Below are positions 31,290-49,826 of a stretch of DNA of 53,326 nt, one piece after another. The stretch lies in contig NZ_LNBE01000009.1 of assembly GCF_001445655.1 (NCBI RefSeq), forward strand, positions 1-53,326, read 5' to 3'. The position numbers were made by a program, and so were the translations under genes. The notes under the pieces are model-generated. The model was not told the origin of the DNA, did not search any database, and worked only from the letters and a program-made list of their open reading frames with translations. The DNA comes from Streptomyces roseifaciens. GTDB lineage: Bacteria; Actinomycetota; Actinomycetes; Streptomycetales; Streptomycetaceae. Numbering within the stretch: the first letter of the stretch is position 1; every line of letters starts with the position of its first letter.

Positions 31290-34100
31290 TCACCGGCCCG
31301 TCGCCTGCAGTCCGGCGGGGGTGCGAAGGCCGCCGGGGAGCTCGGCGCGGCCCCGTACGCCGAGCTTGCGGTAGACGTTGGTCAGATGCATCTCGACCGT
31401 GCGGGTGGTGACGAACAGCGTCTCGGCGATCTTCTTGTTGCTCGCTCCGTCGTGGGCCAGGGCGGCCACGCGGCGCTCGCCGGCGGTGAGGGAGTCCAGC
31501 GGGCTGGCGGCGAGCTGCGGCATCCGTCCGCCCGCGGTGACCAGCAGTCTGCGCGCGATGGCGGCGAGCAGGTGGTATCCGCAGTGGGTGGCCCGTTCGA
31601 TGACGCGGCGCAGGTGGCGGCGGGCGCCGTCGGTGTCGCCGTGGCGCAGCAGTTCGTGGGCGAGCTGGAATTCGGCTTTGCCGAGCTCCAGGCGGGCCGG
31701 GGAGGAGGCCAGGGCGTCCACCGAGTCGCCGAGCAGCCGCAGCCGGGCCCGGCCCTCGGCGACGCAGGCCGCGGCGAGCAGGCCCAGGCCGAGGGCCCGG
31801 GGGGTGCCCCAGCGCCGGATGTCCGGCTGGACCCGCTCGACGATCCCGGCGGCCTCGGCGGTCCGGCCGAGACTGGCAAGGGTGGTGGTGGCGGGCAGCC
31901 ACCAGGGGGCCAGGAGCGGGTTGGCCACGCCTGCCTCCTCCAGGCTGCGGCCGCACCTGCGCCACACCGCCAGGGCGCCTTCCAGGTCGCCCTGTTCGCG
32001 CAGCGCCCGGCCGCGGACGTAGAGGTAGTGGTGCCACTCGAAGAGGCGGTGTTCGAGCACGAAGTCGGTGCGCACGAGGCGGTCCAGCACGACGCACGCG
32101 TCGGCGGTGCGGCCCGCGGAGAGCAGGGAACTGCCCAGGGCGATGTGGGCCATGGGCGCGGGGTCGCCCTGCCCGTCCCGCTCGGCGAGCACGAGAGCGG
32201 CCTGCGCCTGCCGCAGGGCGCCGGGGATGTCGCCGGCGTCGTGGAGGGCGAGGGAACGGCCGGCCAGCGCCGGGACCCGCACCCTCGCGCCGTGGCGGGC
32301 GAGGCCGCCGGCGCAGGAGCGCTCCAGGCCGGCCAGCGCCTCGTCGACGGCGTCCGCCAGGCCGAGCACGGTGGAGGGGCCGATGACCCACCAGCCGGCG
32401 GCGGGGGCCTCGTCCTCGACCCGTAGCGCCGTGCGGGCGAGGGCGGCCGCCTCCCCGGCCGGCCGGCCCTCCAGGCAGGCCATGACGCTCATGGCGGCCA
32501 GCAGCTGGCGCTCGGCGGGGCTGTCGCCGTACGGCAGCTCCCAGGTGAGGGCCCGTTCGCGAGCCGCGGACATGGCCGTCGTGTCGTTGACGGCGGTGAC
32601 GAGGAGAGCCGAGGCGACGGTGGTGCGCAGTTCGCGGTCGGCGCTCCCGGGTTCGCCGCCCAGGCCGGCGTCGAGGTCGTCCAGGACGTCTCCGAGGATG
32701 CGCACGGCGTCGGCCGCGTGGCGGGTCCCGGCGGCCGAGAGGCCGTAGTCGACGGCGATGGCGGCCTTCTCCCGGGCGTCCGGGGCGGCGGCGAGGGCCT
32801 GGTGCAGGTGCCAGAGCGCGGCTGCGGGTGCCGTGAGGGCGCAGGCTCTGGCGAGTTCGCGGTGGACGTCCTTGCGTTCGGCGGGCGTGAGCCGTGCCGT
32901 CAGGGCGCTCCGCAGGCAGGTGACCACGTCCCTGGTGGCGACCCGGCCGGGTGATTCGGCGATGGCGTCGCGCAGCACGGCGAGCATCCACGGCTCGTCG
33001 ATGCGGTCCAGGGAGACGAGTTGGCCGACGATTTCGGTGGCCGGCCGGCCGGCGTCGTTGAGCAGCCCGGCGGCCCGGGCCCGCAGTTCGTGCAAGGTGC
33101 CGGTCGGCAGGCCTGCCAGGACGGCCCGGCGGAGGGGTTCGCGCATCACCGGGCCGCGCCGTCCGGGGGCGACGGCCTCGAACCGGCGCAGCACGCCGAG
33201 GGCGGTCTCCACGTGCCGGGCCGGGACGCCCGACAGTGCGCCCAGCAGATCGGGCTCGGCGCGGCCGAGAACGGCCAGCGCCGTGGCCACCTGCTGTACG
33301 GGGCGGGGCTGACCGGCCAGGAAGCCGGGGATCAGCGAGGCGAGGATGCTGTGGTGGACCGCGCGCAGCCGGCGCAGGCCGCCGCGGTCAGGGCGGATTC
33401 CGGCCCAGCGCAGCCCGTTGAGCAGCCGCCCGAGCAGCTGCGGGTTGCCTCCGCAGATCTCCGCGCAGCGCCGGGCGAAGAGCGGGGTCACGGGGCCGCC
33501 CAGCACCCGCGCGATCATCCGGCCGGTGTCGGGCTCGCTCAGCGGCCCCAGCTCCAGCAGCGTGCAGCGGTCCTGGGCCAGGAGTTCGGCAAGGGCGGCC
33601 GTGCCGGGGCCGTCGCTCTCCGTGCGCTGGGCGAGGAGCACGAGGAGGGGTTGCGCGGCGGTCCTGCGCAGGACGAAGTCGAGGCAGCGCAGGGACGTTT
33701 CGTCGCACCACTGGGCGTCGTCGAGGACGATGGCCAGCGGGCCGTCGGCCAGCAGCCGGAGGAGCTCGCCGTGGAACCGGCGGCAGCTCGTGTACAGGTC
33801 GGGCGACGGCCCGGCGGGGTCCGCGGCCGCGGGCCCGGCGGGAGGGGTGAGAACGTCGACGACCCGGCCGGGCGCGGAACCGCCGCTGACGGTGCGCACG
33901 GTGAAGCCGTCGGCTCGCAGGCGACCGGTGACGGCGGCCAGCAGGCTGCTCCTGCCGATTCCTGCCGGTCCCCGGAGCAGCAGGGCCTGTGCGGTCCCCG
34001 CCCGGGCCCGGCCGGCCTGCCGCAGCACACTGTTCAGTTCGGCGGAGCGGCCGACCAGGTCCTGGGAAGTCTCGTGACGCGTCTCAGCACTGACCGCCAA
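31290..34100 (-). CDS. LAL-family LuxR regulator (upstream-most of three)
   Basis: This is a 936-residue LAL protein if started at the TTG at 34100, which has AAAGGAA upstream. An ATG at 34136 is in frame but has no ribosome-binding site. The ATPase motif is GPAGIGRSSLL, again with Arg for Lys, and the Walker B is LAIVLDDAQWCD. The C-terminal LuxR helix-turn-helix (LTAGERRVAALAHDGASNKKIAETLF, VEMHLTNVYRKLG) is intact. It is first in a tight same-strand run of three LAL genes and lies downstream of the PAS-LuxR gene after a 207-base gap. That gap contains an ACTCA/TGAGT inverted repeat (34228-34241) and may hold its promoter. Confidence 0.9.
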   Translation of the reverse strand: MAVSAETRHETSQDLVGRSAELNSVLRQAGRARAGTAQALLLRGPAGIGRSSLLAAVTGRLRADGFTVRTVSGGSAPGRVVDVLTPPAGPAAADPAGPSPDLYTSCRRFHGELLRLLADGPLAIVLDDAQWCDETSLRCLDFVLRRTAAQPLLVLLAQRTESDGPGTAALAELLAQDRCTLLELGPLSEPDTGRMIARVLGGPVTPLFARRCAEICGGNPQLLGRLLNGLRWAGIRPDRGGLRRLRAVHHSILASLIPGFLAGQPRPVQQVATALAVLGRAEPDLLGALSGVPARHVETALGVLRRFEAVAPGRRGPVMREPLRRAVLAGLPTGTLHELRARAAGLLNDAGRPATEIVGQLVSLDRIDEPWMLAVLRDAIAESPGRVATRDVVTCLRSALTARLTPAERKDVHRELARACALTAPAAALWHLHQALAAAPDAREKAAIAVDYGLSAAGTRHAADAVRILGDVLDDLDAGLGGEPGSADRELRTTVASALLVTAVNDTTAMSAARERALTWELPYGDSPAERQLLAAMSVMACLEGRPAGEAAALARTALRVEDEAPAAGWWVIGPSTVLGLADAVDEALAGLERSCAGGLARHGARVRVPALAGRSLALHDAGDIPGALRQAQAALVLAERDGQGDPAPMAHIALGSSLLSAGRTADACVVLDRLVRTDFVLEHRLFEWHHYLYVRGRALREQGDLEGALAVWRRCGRSLEEAGVANPLLAPWWLPATTTLASLGRTAEAAGIVERVQPDIRRWGTPRALGLGLLAAACVAEGRARLRLLGDSVDALASSPARLELGKAEFQLAHELLRHGDTDGARRHLRRVIERATHCGYHLLAAIARRLLVTAGGRMPQLAASPLDSLTAGERRVAALAHDGASNKKIAETLFVTTRTVEMHLTNVYRKLGVRGRAELPGGLRTPAGLQATGR

Positions 34101-34307
34101 AGCGTTCCTTTCATGAAGTCCGACGCGACCCCCCATGACGGTCGGTGCGTCGGCGGTCGGCCCTCCGGGGGAGCCGGTTCACATGATCCACTCGGCACAA
34201 CAGTAAGAAACCGTATGGAATGGTTCCACTCATCTTTGAGTCAGAACACAGGCATTCTGGCCGAATTGTCGCTGCTCTGTGGCGCGGAGGCGAGGGGGCC
34301 TGTCCGT

Positions 34308-35006
34308 TCACTTCACGAAGTCCTCCACGACCTCCGGCGGCCACGTCCCGACCTTGAGCACGCCCATGGAGTAGGCACGGGAGACCAGGGCGGCACGGTT
34401 GGGCACCTTCAGCTTCCGCAGCAGGCAGGTCACGTGGTACTCGACGCCCTGCCGGCTCAGGTAGAGGCGCGAGGCCAGGGGGACGGTGGAGACGCCGGCG
34501 GCGATGCCCTCGAGGATGCGGGCGTCCATCTCGGAGAGGATCTTCTTCCGGTTGGTGACCACGCGCGTTCCTTCGGCGTCCCGGGTCGTGGGCATCATGA
34601 CCAGGATCGCCGTCGTGCCGGGCAGGCCGCCGCGCACCGCGACCGCGGTGAGGGGAACGGTGAAGGGCGGCTCCTCACCGGGGCCCACGGCGATGACGGG
34701 AGTGACGAAGCGCTGGTGCTTGCCTTCCAGAAGGTGGGAGAACTGGCGCATCAGCGGCTGCCGGACGCTCGGGTGCACCACATCGCGGAAGCTGCGGCCG
34801 CATATCTCCTCGGACGAACCGTTGAACTGCCGGAAGAACTCCTGGTTCGCCTGCTGGATGGTCAGGGCCCTATCGAGGCTCGCCATGCACAGGCCCGGAT
34901 GGTCGGGCTGCTGATGCGTGTCCGCGTACCGTCCCCGGCCGCCGAACGGCGTGTCGTGAGCCACGGAACGGGCCGGATCAATGGCGGTAGGGGCTGCATT
35001 CGACAA
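34308..35006 (-). CDS. pteF: PAS-LuxR polyene pathway activator (PimM/PteF-like)
   Basis: This protein of about 232 residues pairs a PAS sensor domain (about 55-165, including ASLDRALTIQQANQEFFRQF) with a C-terminal LuxR helix-turn-helix (LEGIAAGVSTVPLASRLYLS, VEYHVTCLLRKLKVPNRAAL). This two-domain regulator is the hallmark activator of polyene macrolide clusters, binding CTVGGGAWWTCCCBAG-type boxes that overlap -35 regions. The TTG at 35006 follows GAAGGGGA. A shorter start at the ATG of MASLDRAL would give a PimM-sized protein of about 190 residues. It sits beside the ferredoxin gene as I recall for pteF. A box-like site at 37012 is a likely target. Confidence 0.9.
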   Translation of the reverse strand: MSNAAPTAIDPARSVAHDTPFGGRGRYADTHQQPDHPGLCMASLDRALTIQQANQEFFRQFNGSSEEICGRSFRDVVHPSVRQPLMRQFSHLLEGKHQRFVTPVIAVGPGEEPPFTVPLTAVAVRGGLPGTTAILVMMPTTRDAEGTRVVTNRKKILSEMDARILEGIAAGVSTVPLASRLYLSRQGVEYHVTCLLRKLKVPNRAALVSRAYSMGVLKVGTWPPEVVEDFVK

Positions 35007-35390
35007 GGAAGGGTTCCCCTTCAGGAAACTTATGGAAAGTGAAATCAATTAGAGGCTAGTTAGCGGCGAGACGCGTGGTCAACGACCACCCGGCAGTGCG
35101 GGCTTAAAGCTGCGGCTCCGCGGCAATGGTTCGGTACCCGGCCCGCTACGACTACGGGGTTCGGTACGGTCGAAGTCGCGCCAGCGCCCCCCGCCTTTGC
35201 GCCAGGCTTGAGCCGGTCTTTCACTCCCCATACGCGGACTATTACCGGGGGATGACACGCCGGTAAAAAGTCGTCAATCATTTCTCCCGGAGGCGGCGGG
35301 AGCCCCGGGCCGGCCACGACCCCGGCCATGCACGTGGGGGCCGCGACCGTATGCACGGTCGCGGCCCCCACGGCTTCCGGTCCCCGCGGC
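35007..35390 (-). other. Intergenic region upstream of the PAS-LuxR gene
   Basis: This region holds the ferredoxin terminator at 35334-35371, a relatively AT-rich stretch with TTGACG at 35278-35273 but no well-spaced -10, and two direct copies of GGTTCGGTAC at 35128-35137 and 35158-35167, 30 bases apart. It should contain the regulator's own promoter. No gene is seen. Confidence 0.5.
35334..35371 (-). terminator. Strong hairpin terminator after the ferredoxin gene
   Basis: GTGGGGGCCGCGACCGT pairs perfectly over 17 bp with its complement around a four-base loop, starting 20 bases after the ferredoxin stop. It ends the P450-ferredoxin transcript before the PAS-LuxR gene. Confidence 0.85.
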
Positions 35391-35585
35391 TCAGTCGCCG
35401 GAGATCGTGACCGCCTGGACCGGACAGGCCATCGGGACGTCGCGCACGCGCGGGTCACCCGACCCGTCCTCCTGGCCGGGGAGCAGGGCGACCACCGCGT
35501 CGTCGTCCTGGGTGAAGACGCCGGGCGCGGTCATGACGCACTGGCCCGAGCCGATGCACCGGTCGCGGTCGATGGTGATGCGCAT
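35391..35585 (-). CDS. pteE: [3Fe-4S] ferredoxin for the cluster P450s
   Basis: This 64-residue ferredoxin would pass electrons to the two neighbouring P450s. It has CIGSGQC near residues 10-16 and a late ACPVQA, the Cys spacing of actinomycete [3Fe-4S] ferredoxins in which the usual second Cys position is not Cys. The ATG is at 35585, 11 bases after the P450 stop, so the two are co-transcribed. A strong hairpin follows. Confidence 0.93.
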   Translation of the reverse strand: MRITIDRDRCIGSGQCVMTAPGVFTQDDDAVVALLPGQEDGSGDPRVRDVPMACPVQAVTISGD

Positions 35586-35596
35586 GGCCCCGGCCC

Positions 35597-36811
35597 TCAC
35601 CAGGTCACGGGGAGCTCGACCGGGCCCTGGGCGTCGTGGCCCGCCTTGATGGGCACGGCATCGACGGGTACGGCCAGCCGCAGGCCCGGGATGCGGGTGA
35701 CGAGCGTGCCGAGGGCGATTTCGATCTCGGCACGCGCGAGGTTCTGCCCGAGGCACTGGTGGATGCCGTGGCCGAAGCCGACGTGGTGCCGCGCGTTCCG
35801 CCGGACGTCGAAGGCGTCGGGGTTCTCGTACGCCTTGGCGTCGCGGTTCATCAGCGAGATGGAGACCACCACGGCGTCCCCGGCCTTGATGGTCTCGTCG
35901 CCGACCTCGATGTCCTCCTTGGCCATCCGGACCATGTAGTCCGAGACGGAGGTGAACCGCAGCAGTTCCTCGACCGTTCCGGAGATCAGGCCGGGATCGT
36001 TGCGCAGGGCTTCGAGCTGCTCGGGGTGTTCGAGGAGCGTGAGGGCGCCGAGGGCGATCGCGTTGACGGTGGTCTCGTGGCCGGCCACCAGCAGGACCAG
36101 CGCGATCATGACCACCTCGTTGTGGTCCAGTGCGCCTTCTTCGAGCTGACGTGCTATCAGCTCGTCCAGCAGGCCGTCGCCGGGTTCGGCCTGCTTCTTC
36201 GCGACCAGGCCGTGCAGGTAGCCGTACAGCGCGGCGAAGGCCGCGTCGGCCTCCGCGGAGGTCGCGGCGCCCACGAAGTCGCGCGAACGCTCCTCGAAGA
36301 AGTCGTGGTCGCCGTACGGGACGCCGAGCAGCTCGCAGATCGCCATGGAGGGCACGGGCAGGGCGAAGGCCGACACCAGGTCCGCGGTCGGCCCCTTCTC
36401 CAGCATGTCGTCCAACAGCCGGTCGACGAGGTCCTGGATCAGGGGGCGCATGGCGGCCATGCGCTTGACGCCGAAGCTGGGAATCAGCATGCGGCGCTGC
36501 CGGGCGTGCTCGGGGTCGTCGACACCGATCAGCGGGAACGCGAGGCCGCCGCGGTCCTCCGTGCGCCGGACGACGACGGGGAAGACCGGGTGGCCCCAGT
36601 CGGAGGACAGCCGGGGGTCGGCGAGCAGCGCACGCCCTTCGGCATGCCCCGTCACCATCCACGCCGGGCGGCCGTCGAACAGCTCCACCCGCGACAGCGG
36701 GCCCTGGCCCCGCCCGTCCGCGTAGGCCTTCGGCGGCTGGTACGGGCAGGTCCGGTCCTGGGGGAAGGCGAGGTCCGGCGACCCGGTGGAGCGGATATCG
36801 GTCTCGGTCAT
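35597..36811 (-). CDS. pteD: Cytochrome P450, PteD-like (probable side-chain C1' hydroxylase)
   Basis: This 404-residue P450 has an I-helix LLVAGHETTVNAI and heme loop FGHGIHQCLGQNL (Cys353). Its length and N-terminus fit the CYP105 family. In filipin biosynthesis two CYP105 enzymes hydroxylate C26 and C1' of filipin I. By gene order (second P450 after the reductase, next to the ferredoxin) this one corresponds to the C1' enzyme, an assignment that rests on position. The ATG at 36811 has GAAAGG upstream. It appears to have its own promoter region, with a PimM-like box at 37012-37027, and is cut off from the upstream P450 gene by the hairpin at 37074. Confidence 0.9.
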   Translation of the reverse strand: MTETDIRSTGSPDLAFPQDRTCPYQPPKAYADGRGQGPLSRVELFDGRPAWMVTGHAEGRALLADPRLSSDWGHPVFPVVVRRTEDRGGLAFPLIGVDDPEHARQRRMLIPSFGVKRMAAMRPLIQDLVDRLLDDMLEKGPTADLVSAFALPVPSMAICELLGVPYGDHDFFEERSRDFVGAATSAEADAAFAALYGYLHGLVAKKQAEPGDGLLDELIARQLEEGALDHNEVVMIALVLLVAGHETTVNAIALGALTLLEHPEQLEALRNDPGLISGTVEELLRFTSVSDYMVRMAKEDIEVGDETIKAGDAVVVSISLMNRDAKAYENPDAFDVRRNARHHVGFGHGIHQCLGQNLARAEIEIALGTLVTRIPGLRLAVPVDAVPIKAGHDAQGPVELPVTW

Positions 36812-37011
36812 GTCGTGCCTTTCAAAACGATCAGCGGAGCCGTCATTCATGGATACTGGCGAGTAAATTCAATCCGTCAGCAAGGCCTTTCGCGGTTCGG
36901 TCAACGCCTGATCGTTCAGTCCCGGACCCTGGCTCGGACAATTGCCGAAGGAGCCGCACCGGACCGCCGCCTCGTCGGAATCCCAATGTCCGCCAGGCTA
37001 TGCGCCCGGAA

Positions 37012-37027
37012 GTAGGGCAACCCCTAG
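37012..37027 (-). promoter_or_regulatory. PimM/PteF-type operator upstream of the second P450 gene
   Basis: GTAGGGCAACCCCTAG matches 13 of 16 positions of the PAS-LuxR consensus CTVGGGAWWTCCCBAG and keeps its inverted-repeat form. It lies about 200 bases upstream of the P450 start in the 327-base gap 36812-37138. On the minus strand it contains TTGCCC, followed 14 bases on by TAGCCT, so it could overlap a -35 element as at known pimaricin promoters. The rest of the gap carries the terminator at 37074 and no gene. Confidence 0.5.
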
Positions 37028-37073
37028 TGTTCGCGGCCCTCCCGGTCCTCCCGGCACGACCCGGCGCCGGAAA

Positions 37074-37110
37074 GGTGAGCAGCGCCCGCGGGCCGCGGGC
37101 GCTGCTCACC
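37074..37110 (-). terminator. Strong hairpin terminator after the first P450 gene
   Basis: A perfect 17-bp stem (GGTGAGCAGCGCCCGCG and its complement) with a three-base loop starts 29 bases after the P450 stop at 37139. It probably ends the long PKS-reductase-P450 transcript. Confidence 0.85.
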
Positions 37111-37138
37111 GGGTGGGGGCTTCACCGGGGCGCGGGGG

Positions 37139-38338
37139 TCACCAGGTGACGGGGAGCTCGTGCACGCCGTAGAAGACCATGTCGTTGCGGAAGCGGAGCT
37201 CCTCGACGGGCTTGGCCAGGCGCAGGGTCGGGAAGCGCCGGAAGAGCGTCTCGAAGACGATCTGGAGCTCGATCCGGGCGAGTTGCTGGCCTATGCACTG
37301 GTGGGCGCCGAAGCCGAAGGCCAGGTGCGGCGCGGGGCGGCGGGTGATGTCGAACCGCTCCGGCTCCTCCACGAAGGCGGGGTCGAAGTCGGCGGCCAGG
37401 ACGTGCGCGACGACCTGCTCGCCCTTGGCGATGCGGACGCCGTCGAGCTCCACGTCCTCGGTGGCGACGCGCTCGCCGCCGAACTGGCCGATGGTGAGGT
37501 AGCGCAGCAGCTCCTCGACCGTGTTGCCGATCAGCGACGGGTCCTCGCGGAGCAGGGCCAGCTGGTCGGGGCGGTCGAGCAGCAGCGCGGCACCGAGACC
37601 GATCATGCACGCGGTGGTGTCGTGGGCCGCGATCAGCAGGGTGCCGGCCGCGTTCATGAGGAACATGTCGTCGACGACGCCGTCGGTGTCCTCGGTGGTG
37701 ATCAGCGCCGAGATCAGGTCGTCGCCCGGGTTGGCCCGGCGCTCCTGGACGAGCTGGTAGAGCAGCCCGCCCAGGCGCATGCCGGCGGCCTCGGTGGCGG
37801 CGACGTCCTGGTCGACGCGCATCATCGCCTCGGCGATCTCCTGGAACTCCGCCCGCCGCTCGACCGGGACGCCGAACAGGTCGGAGATCACCATGGACGG
37901 CACCGGGTTGGCGAAGGTCTTCACCAGGTCGACCGGGCCGCCCTGCGCCTCGATGGCGTCGAGGTGCTCGTCGACGATGCGCTGGATGTTCGGCCGGAGC
38001 GCCTGCATGCGCCGGACGGTGAACTCCTTGGCGAGCAGCTTGCGGTCGGCGGTGTGCTCCGGCTCGTCCTGCCACAGCAGGCTGCCGCGGCCGGGCTTCT
38101 GGGTGACGACGCCGTCCTGGGTGTGCAGCGCGTGGGGCACCTGGACGCTGAACGAGGGGTCGCGCAGCAGGGCGCGGACCTGCTCGTAGCCGGTCACCAG
38201 CCACGCCTCCCGGCCGCTGGTGAAGGTGGCCCGGGTCACCGGGGCGGCCTCCCGGATGTCGGCGAAGCCGTCCGGCGGCAGGAACGGGCAGCTGCGGGCT
38301 TTGGGGACGGCGGGCGCGCCGGCGGTGGGCTGGGACAT
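37139..38338 (-). CDS. pteC: Cytochrome P450, PteC/CYP105P1-like (probable C26 hydroxylase)
   Basis: This 399-residue P450 has an I-helix LLIAAHDTTACM and heme loop FGFGAHQCIGQQL (Cys348). Residue 72 is His within VPHALHT. As I recall, CYP105P1 of S. avermitilis, the filipin C26 hydroxylase, has a His72 seen ligating the heme iron in one crystal form. Length, position next to the reductase and this His all support the same identity. The ATG at 38338 follows AAGGAGAG. It is last in the transcript from the PKS genes, 53 bases after the reductase gene, and ends at a strong hairpin. Confidence 0.9.
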   Translation of the reverse strand: MSQPTAGAPAVPKARSCPFLPPDGFADIREAAPVTRATFTSGREAWLVTGYEQVRALLRDPSFSVQVPHALHTQDGVVTQKPGRGSLLWQDEPEHTADRKLLAKEFTVRRMQALRPNIQRIVDEHLDAIEAQGGPVDLVKTFANPVPSMVISDLFGVPVERRAEFQEIAEAMMRVDQDVAATEAAGMRLGGLLYQLVQERRANPGDDLISALITTEDTDGVVDDMFLMNAAGTLLIAAHDTTACMIGLGAALLLDRPDQLALLREDPSLIGNTVEELLRYLTIGQFGGERVATEDVELDGVRIAKGEQVVAHVLAADFDPAFVEEPERFDITRRPAPHLAFGFGAHQCIGQQLARIELQIVFETLFRRFPTLRLAKPVEELRFRNDMVFYGVHELPVTW

Positions 38339-38391
38339 GACTCTCCTTGCACTTGCTGGTGGGAGGGGGAGGGTTCCTGCGGCGGGATCGG

Positions 38392-39648
38392 TCAGGCGGC
38401 GGGGAGTGCGAGCGTCGTCTCACCGCGCCGGGGCGCGTTCACGAGGACGGCCATGTTCCCGGAGGGGTGCACGTTGTCGTGCATCATCTGGTGCATGCGC
38501 CCGATGTCCTCGAAGCCCTCGCAGGCGGACAGGCAGGGGTCGAGCATGCCGGAGCCGACGAGGCTGATGACCTCGCGGCACTCGCGGGTGCCGGCGTAGT
38601 GCGAGCCCTGGAGGCGCTTGGAGCGCATCCACAGGTGGCGCAGGTCGACGTCGCCGTTGTAGCCGGAGGTGCCGCCGCAGATCACCACCATGCCGGCGTT
38701 GTCGCACAGGTACATCGAGGTCGGCAGGGTGTCCTGGCCGCTGTGCTCCAGCACGATCCGCGGGGACTTGCGCTCGCCGAGGATCTCCCAGATCTTCTTG
38801 CCGATCCCGCGGGCGCCGCGCAGGAACCGTGCCGACGCCTCGGCGTCCCCGACGTCGGGCAGCCGGCCCCAGTGGTCGAAGTCGCGGCGGTTGATGGTGC
38901 CTTCCGCCCCGAGGCTGCGGCAGTACGCGGCGCGGTCCTCGTCGGAGACCACGGCGATCGGGATGCCGCCGGCCAGCCTGACGATCTGGATGGCCATCGA
39001 GCCGAGGCCGCCCGCGCCGCCCCAGATGAGGACGGGGTCGCCGGGGCGGACCGTGTTGCCCTGCCAGCCCAGGAGCTGCCGGTAGGCGGTGGGCCCGGTG
39101 AGCAGGAAGGCCGCCGACTTCTCCCACGACAGGTGGGCGGGCTTGGGGTGGCACTGGTACTCGTCGACGCGGCAGAACTGCGCGAAGGAGCCGTAGTTGG
39201 TCTCGTATCCCCAGGCCTTGATGCTCTCCGAGACCAGGGGGTCCGTGCCCAGCCGGATGTCCTCGGCGGTCTCGTCCCACTGGCCGCTGGTGACCAGCAC
39301 CTGGTCGCCGACCTTGACGTTGCGGACGCCTTCGCCGACGGCCCAGACCACGCCGGAGGCCTCCGAGCCGCCGATGTGGAAGTCCTCGGGCCGGCCCTGG
39401 CGCTGACGCATCCCGATGACGTCGACCGGCGTGCCCAGCGAGGACCACACGTTGTTGTAGTTGATGCCGGCGGCCATCACGTAGACCAGCACCTGGCCCC
39501 GGCCCACGGCGGGGGTGTCGACGACCTCGGTGCGGAACGCCTGCTTCGGCTGGCCGAAGCGGTTCTGCCGGATCACCGAGGCGTACATCTGCGGCGGGAC
39601 CTCACCGAGCGGCGGGGTCTCGCCGATCTCGTAGAGAGCCTTCGTCAT
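38392..39648 (-). CDS. pteB: Crotonyl-CoA carboxylase/reductase family, probable 2-octenoyl-CoA type
   Basis: This 418-residue medium-chain dehydrogenase family enzyme would reductively carboxylate an alpha,beta-unsaturated acyl-CoA with NADPH and CO2 to make an alkylmalonyl-CoA extender. The family segments are AAGINYNNVWSS, GGSEASGVVWAVGEGV, the nucleotide-binding WGGAGGLGSMAIQ, and HLWMRSKRLQGSH. The substrate-pocket stretch GGTSGYNGDVDLRHLWM differs from primary crotonyl enzymes and looks more like those making long-chain extenders. In filipin the product would be hexylmalonyl-CoA. The ATG at 39648 (MTKALYE) is preferred; one five codons upstream is possible. It follows the terminal PKS gene by about 60 bases. 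Confidence 0.9.
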   Translation of the reverse strand: MTKALYEIGETPPLGEVPPQMYASVIRQNRFGQPKQAFRTEVVDTPAVGRGQVLVYVMAAGINYNNVWSSLGTPVDVIGMRQRQGRPEDFHIGGSEASGVVWAVGEGVRNVKVGDQVLVTSGQWDETAEDIRLGTDPLVSESIKAWGYETNYGSFAQFCRVDEYQCHPKPAHLSWEKSAAFLLTGPTAYRQLLGWQGNTVRPGDPVLIWGGAGGLGSMAIQIVRLAGGIPIAVVSDEDRAAYCRSLGAEGTINRRDFDHWGRLPDVGDAEASARFLRGARGIGKKIWEILGERKSPRIVLEHSGQDTLPTSMYLCDNAGMVVICGGTSGYNGDVDLRHLWMRSKRLQGSHYAGTRECREVISLVGSGMLDPCLSACEGFEDIGRMHQMMHDNVHPSGNMAVLVNAPRRGETTLALPAA

Positions 39649-39709
39649 GTCTGTCTCCCACATCTGCTCTGTCTGGTCCGGGGTGCTCGCGGTGGTCGCG
39701 GGCCGGTCA

Positions 39710-49780
<10,071 letters not shown>

Positions 49781-49826
49781 CCGCCCCGTCCGTCCTCGGC
49801 TGTCGTTAAAGGTAGAGCGCCAAGAA

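Noticed and set aside
35273..35278. TTGACG as a promoter -35 for the PAS-LuxR gene
   Set aside because: No TANNNT -10 lies 16-19 bases downstream on the minus strand, so it is not listed as a promoter.
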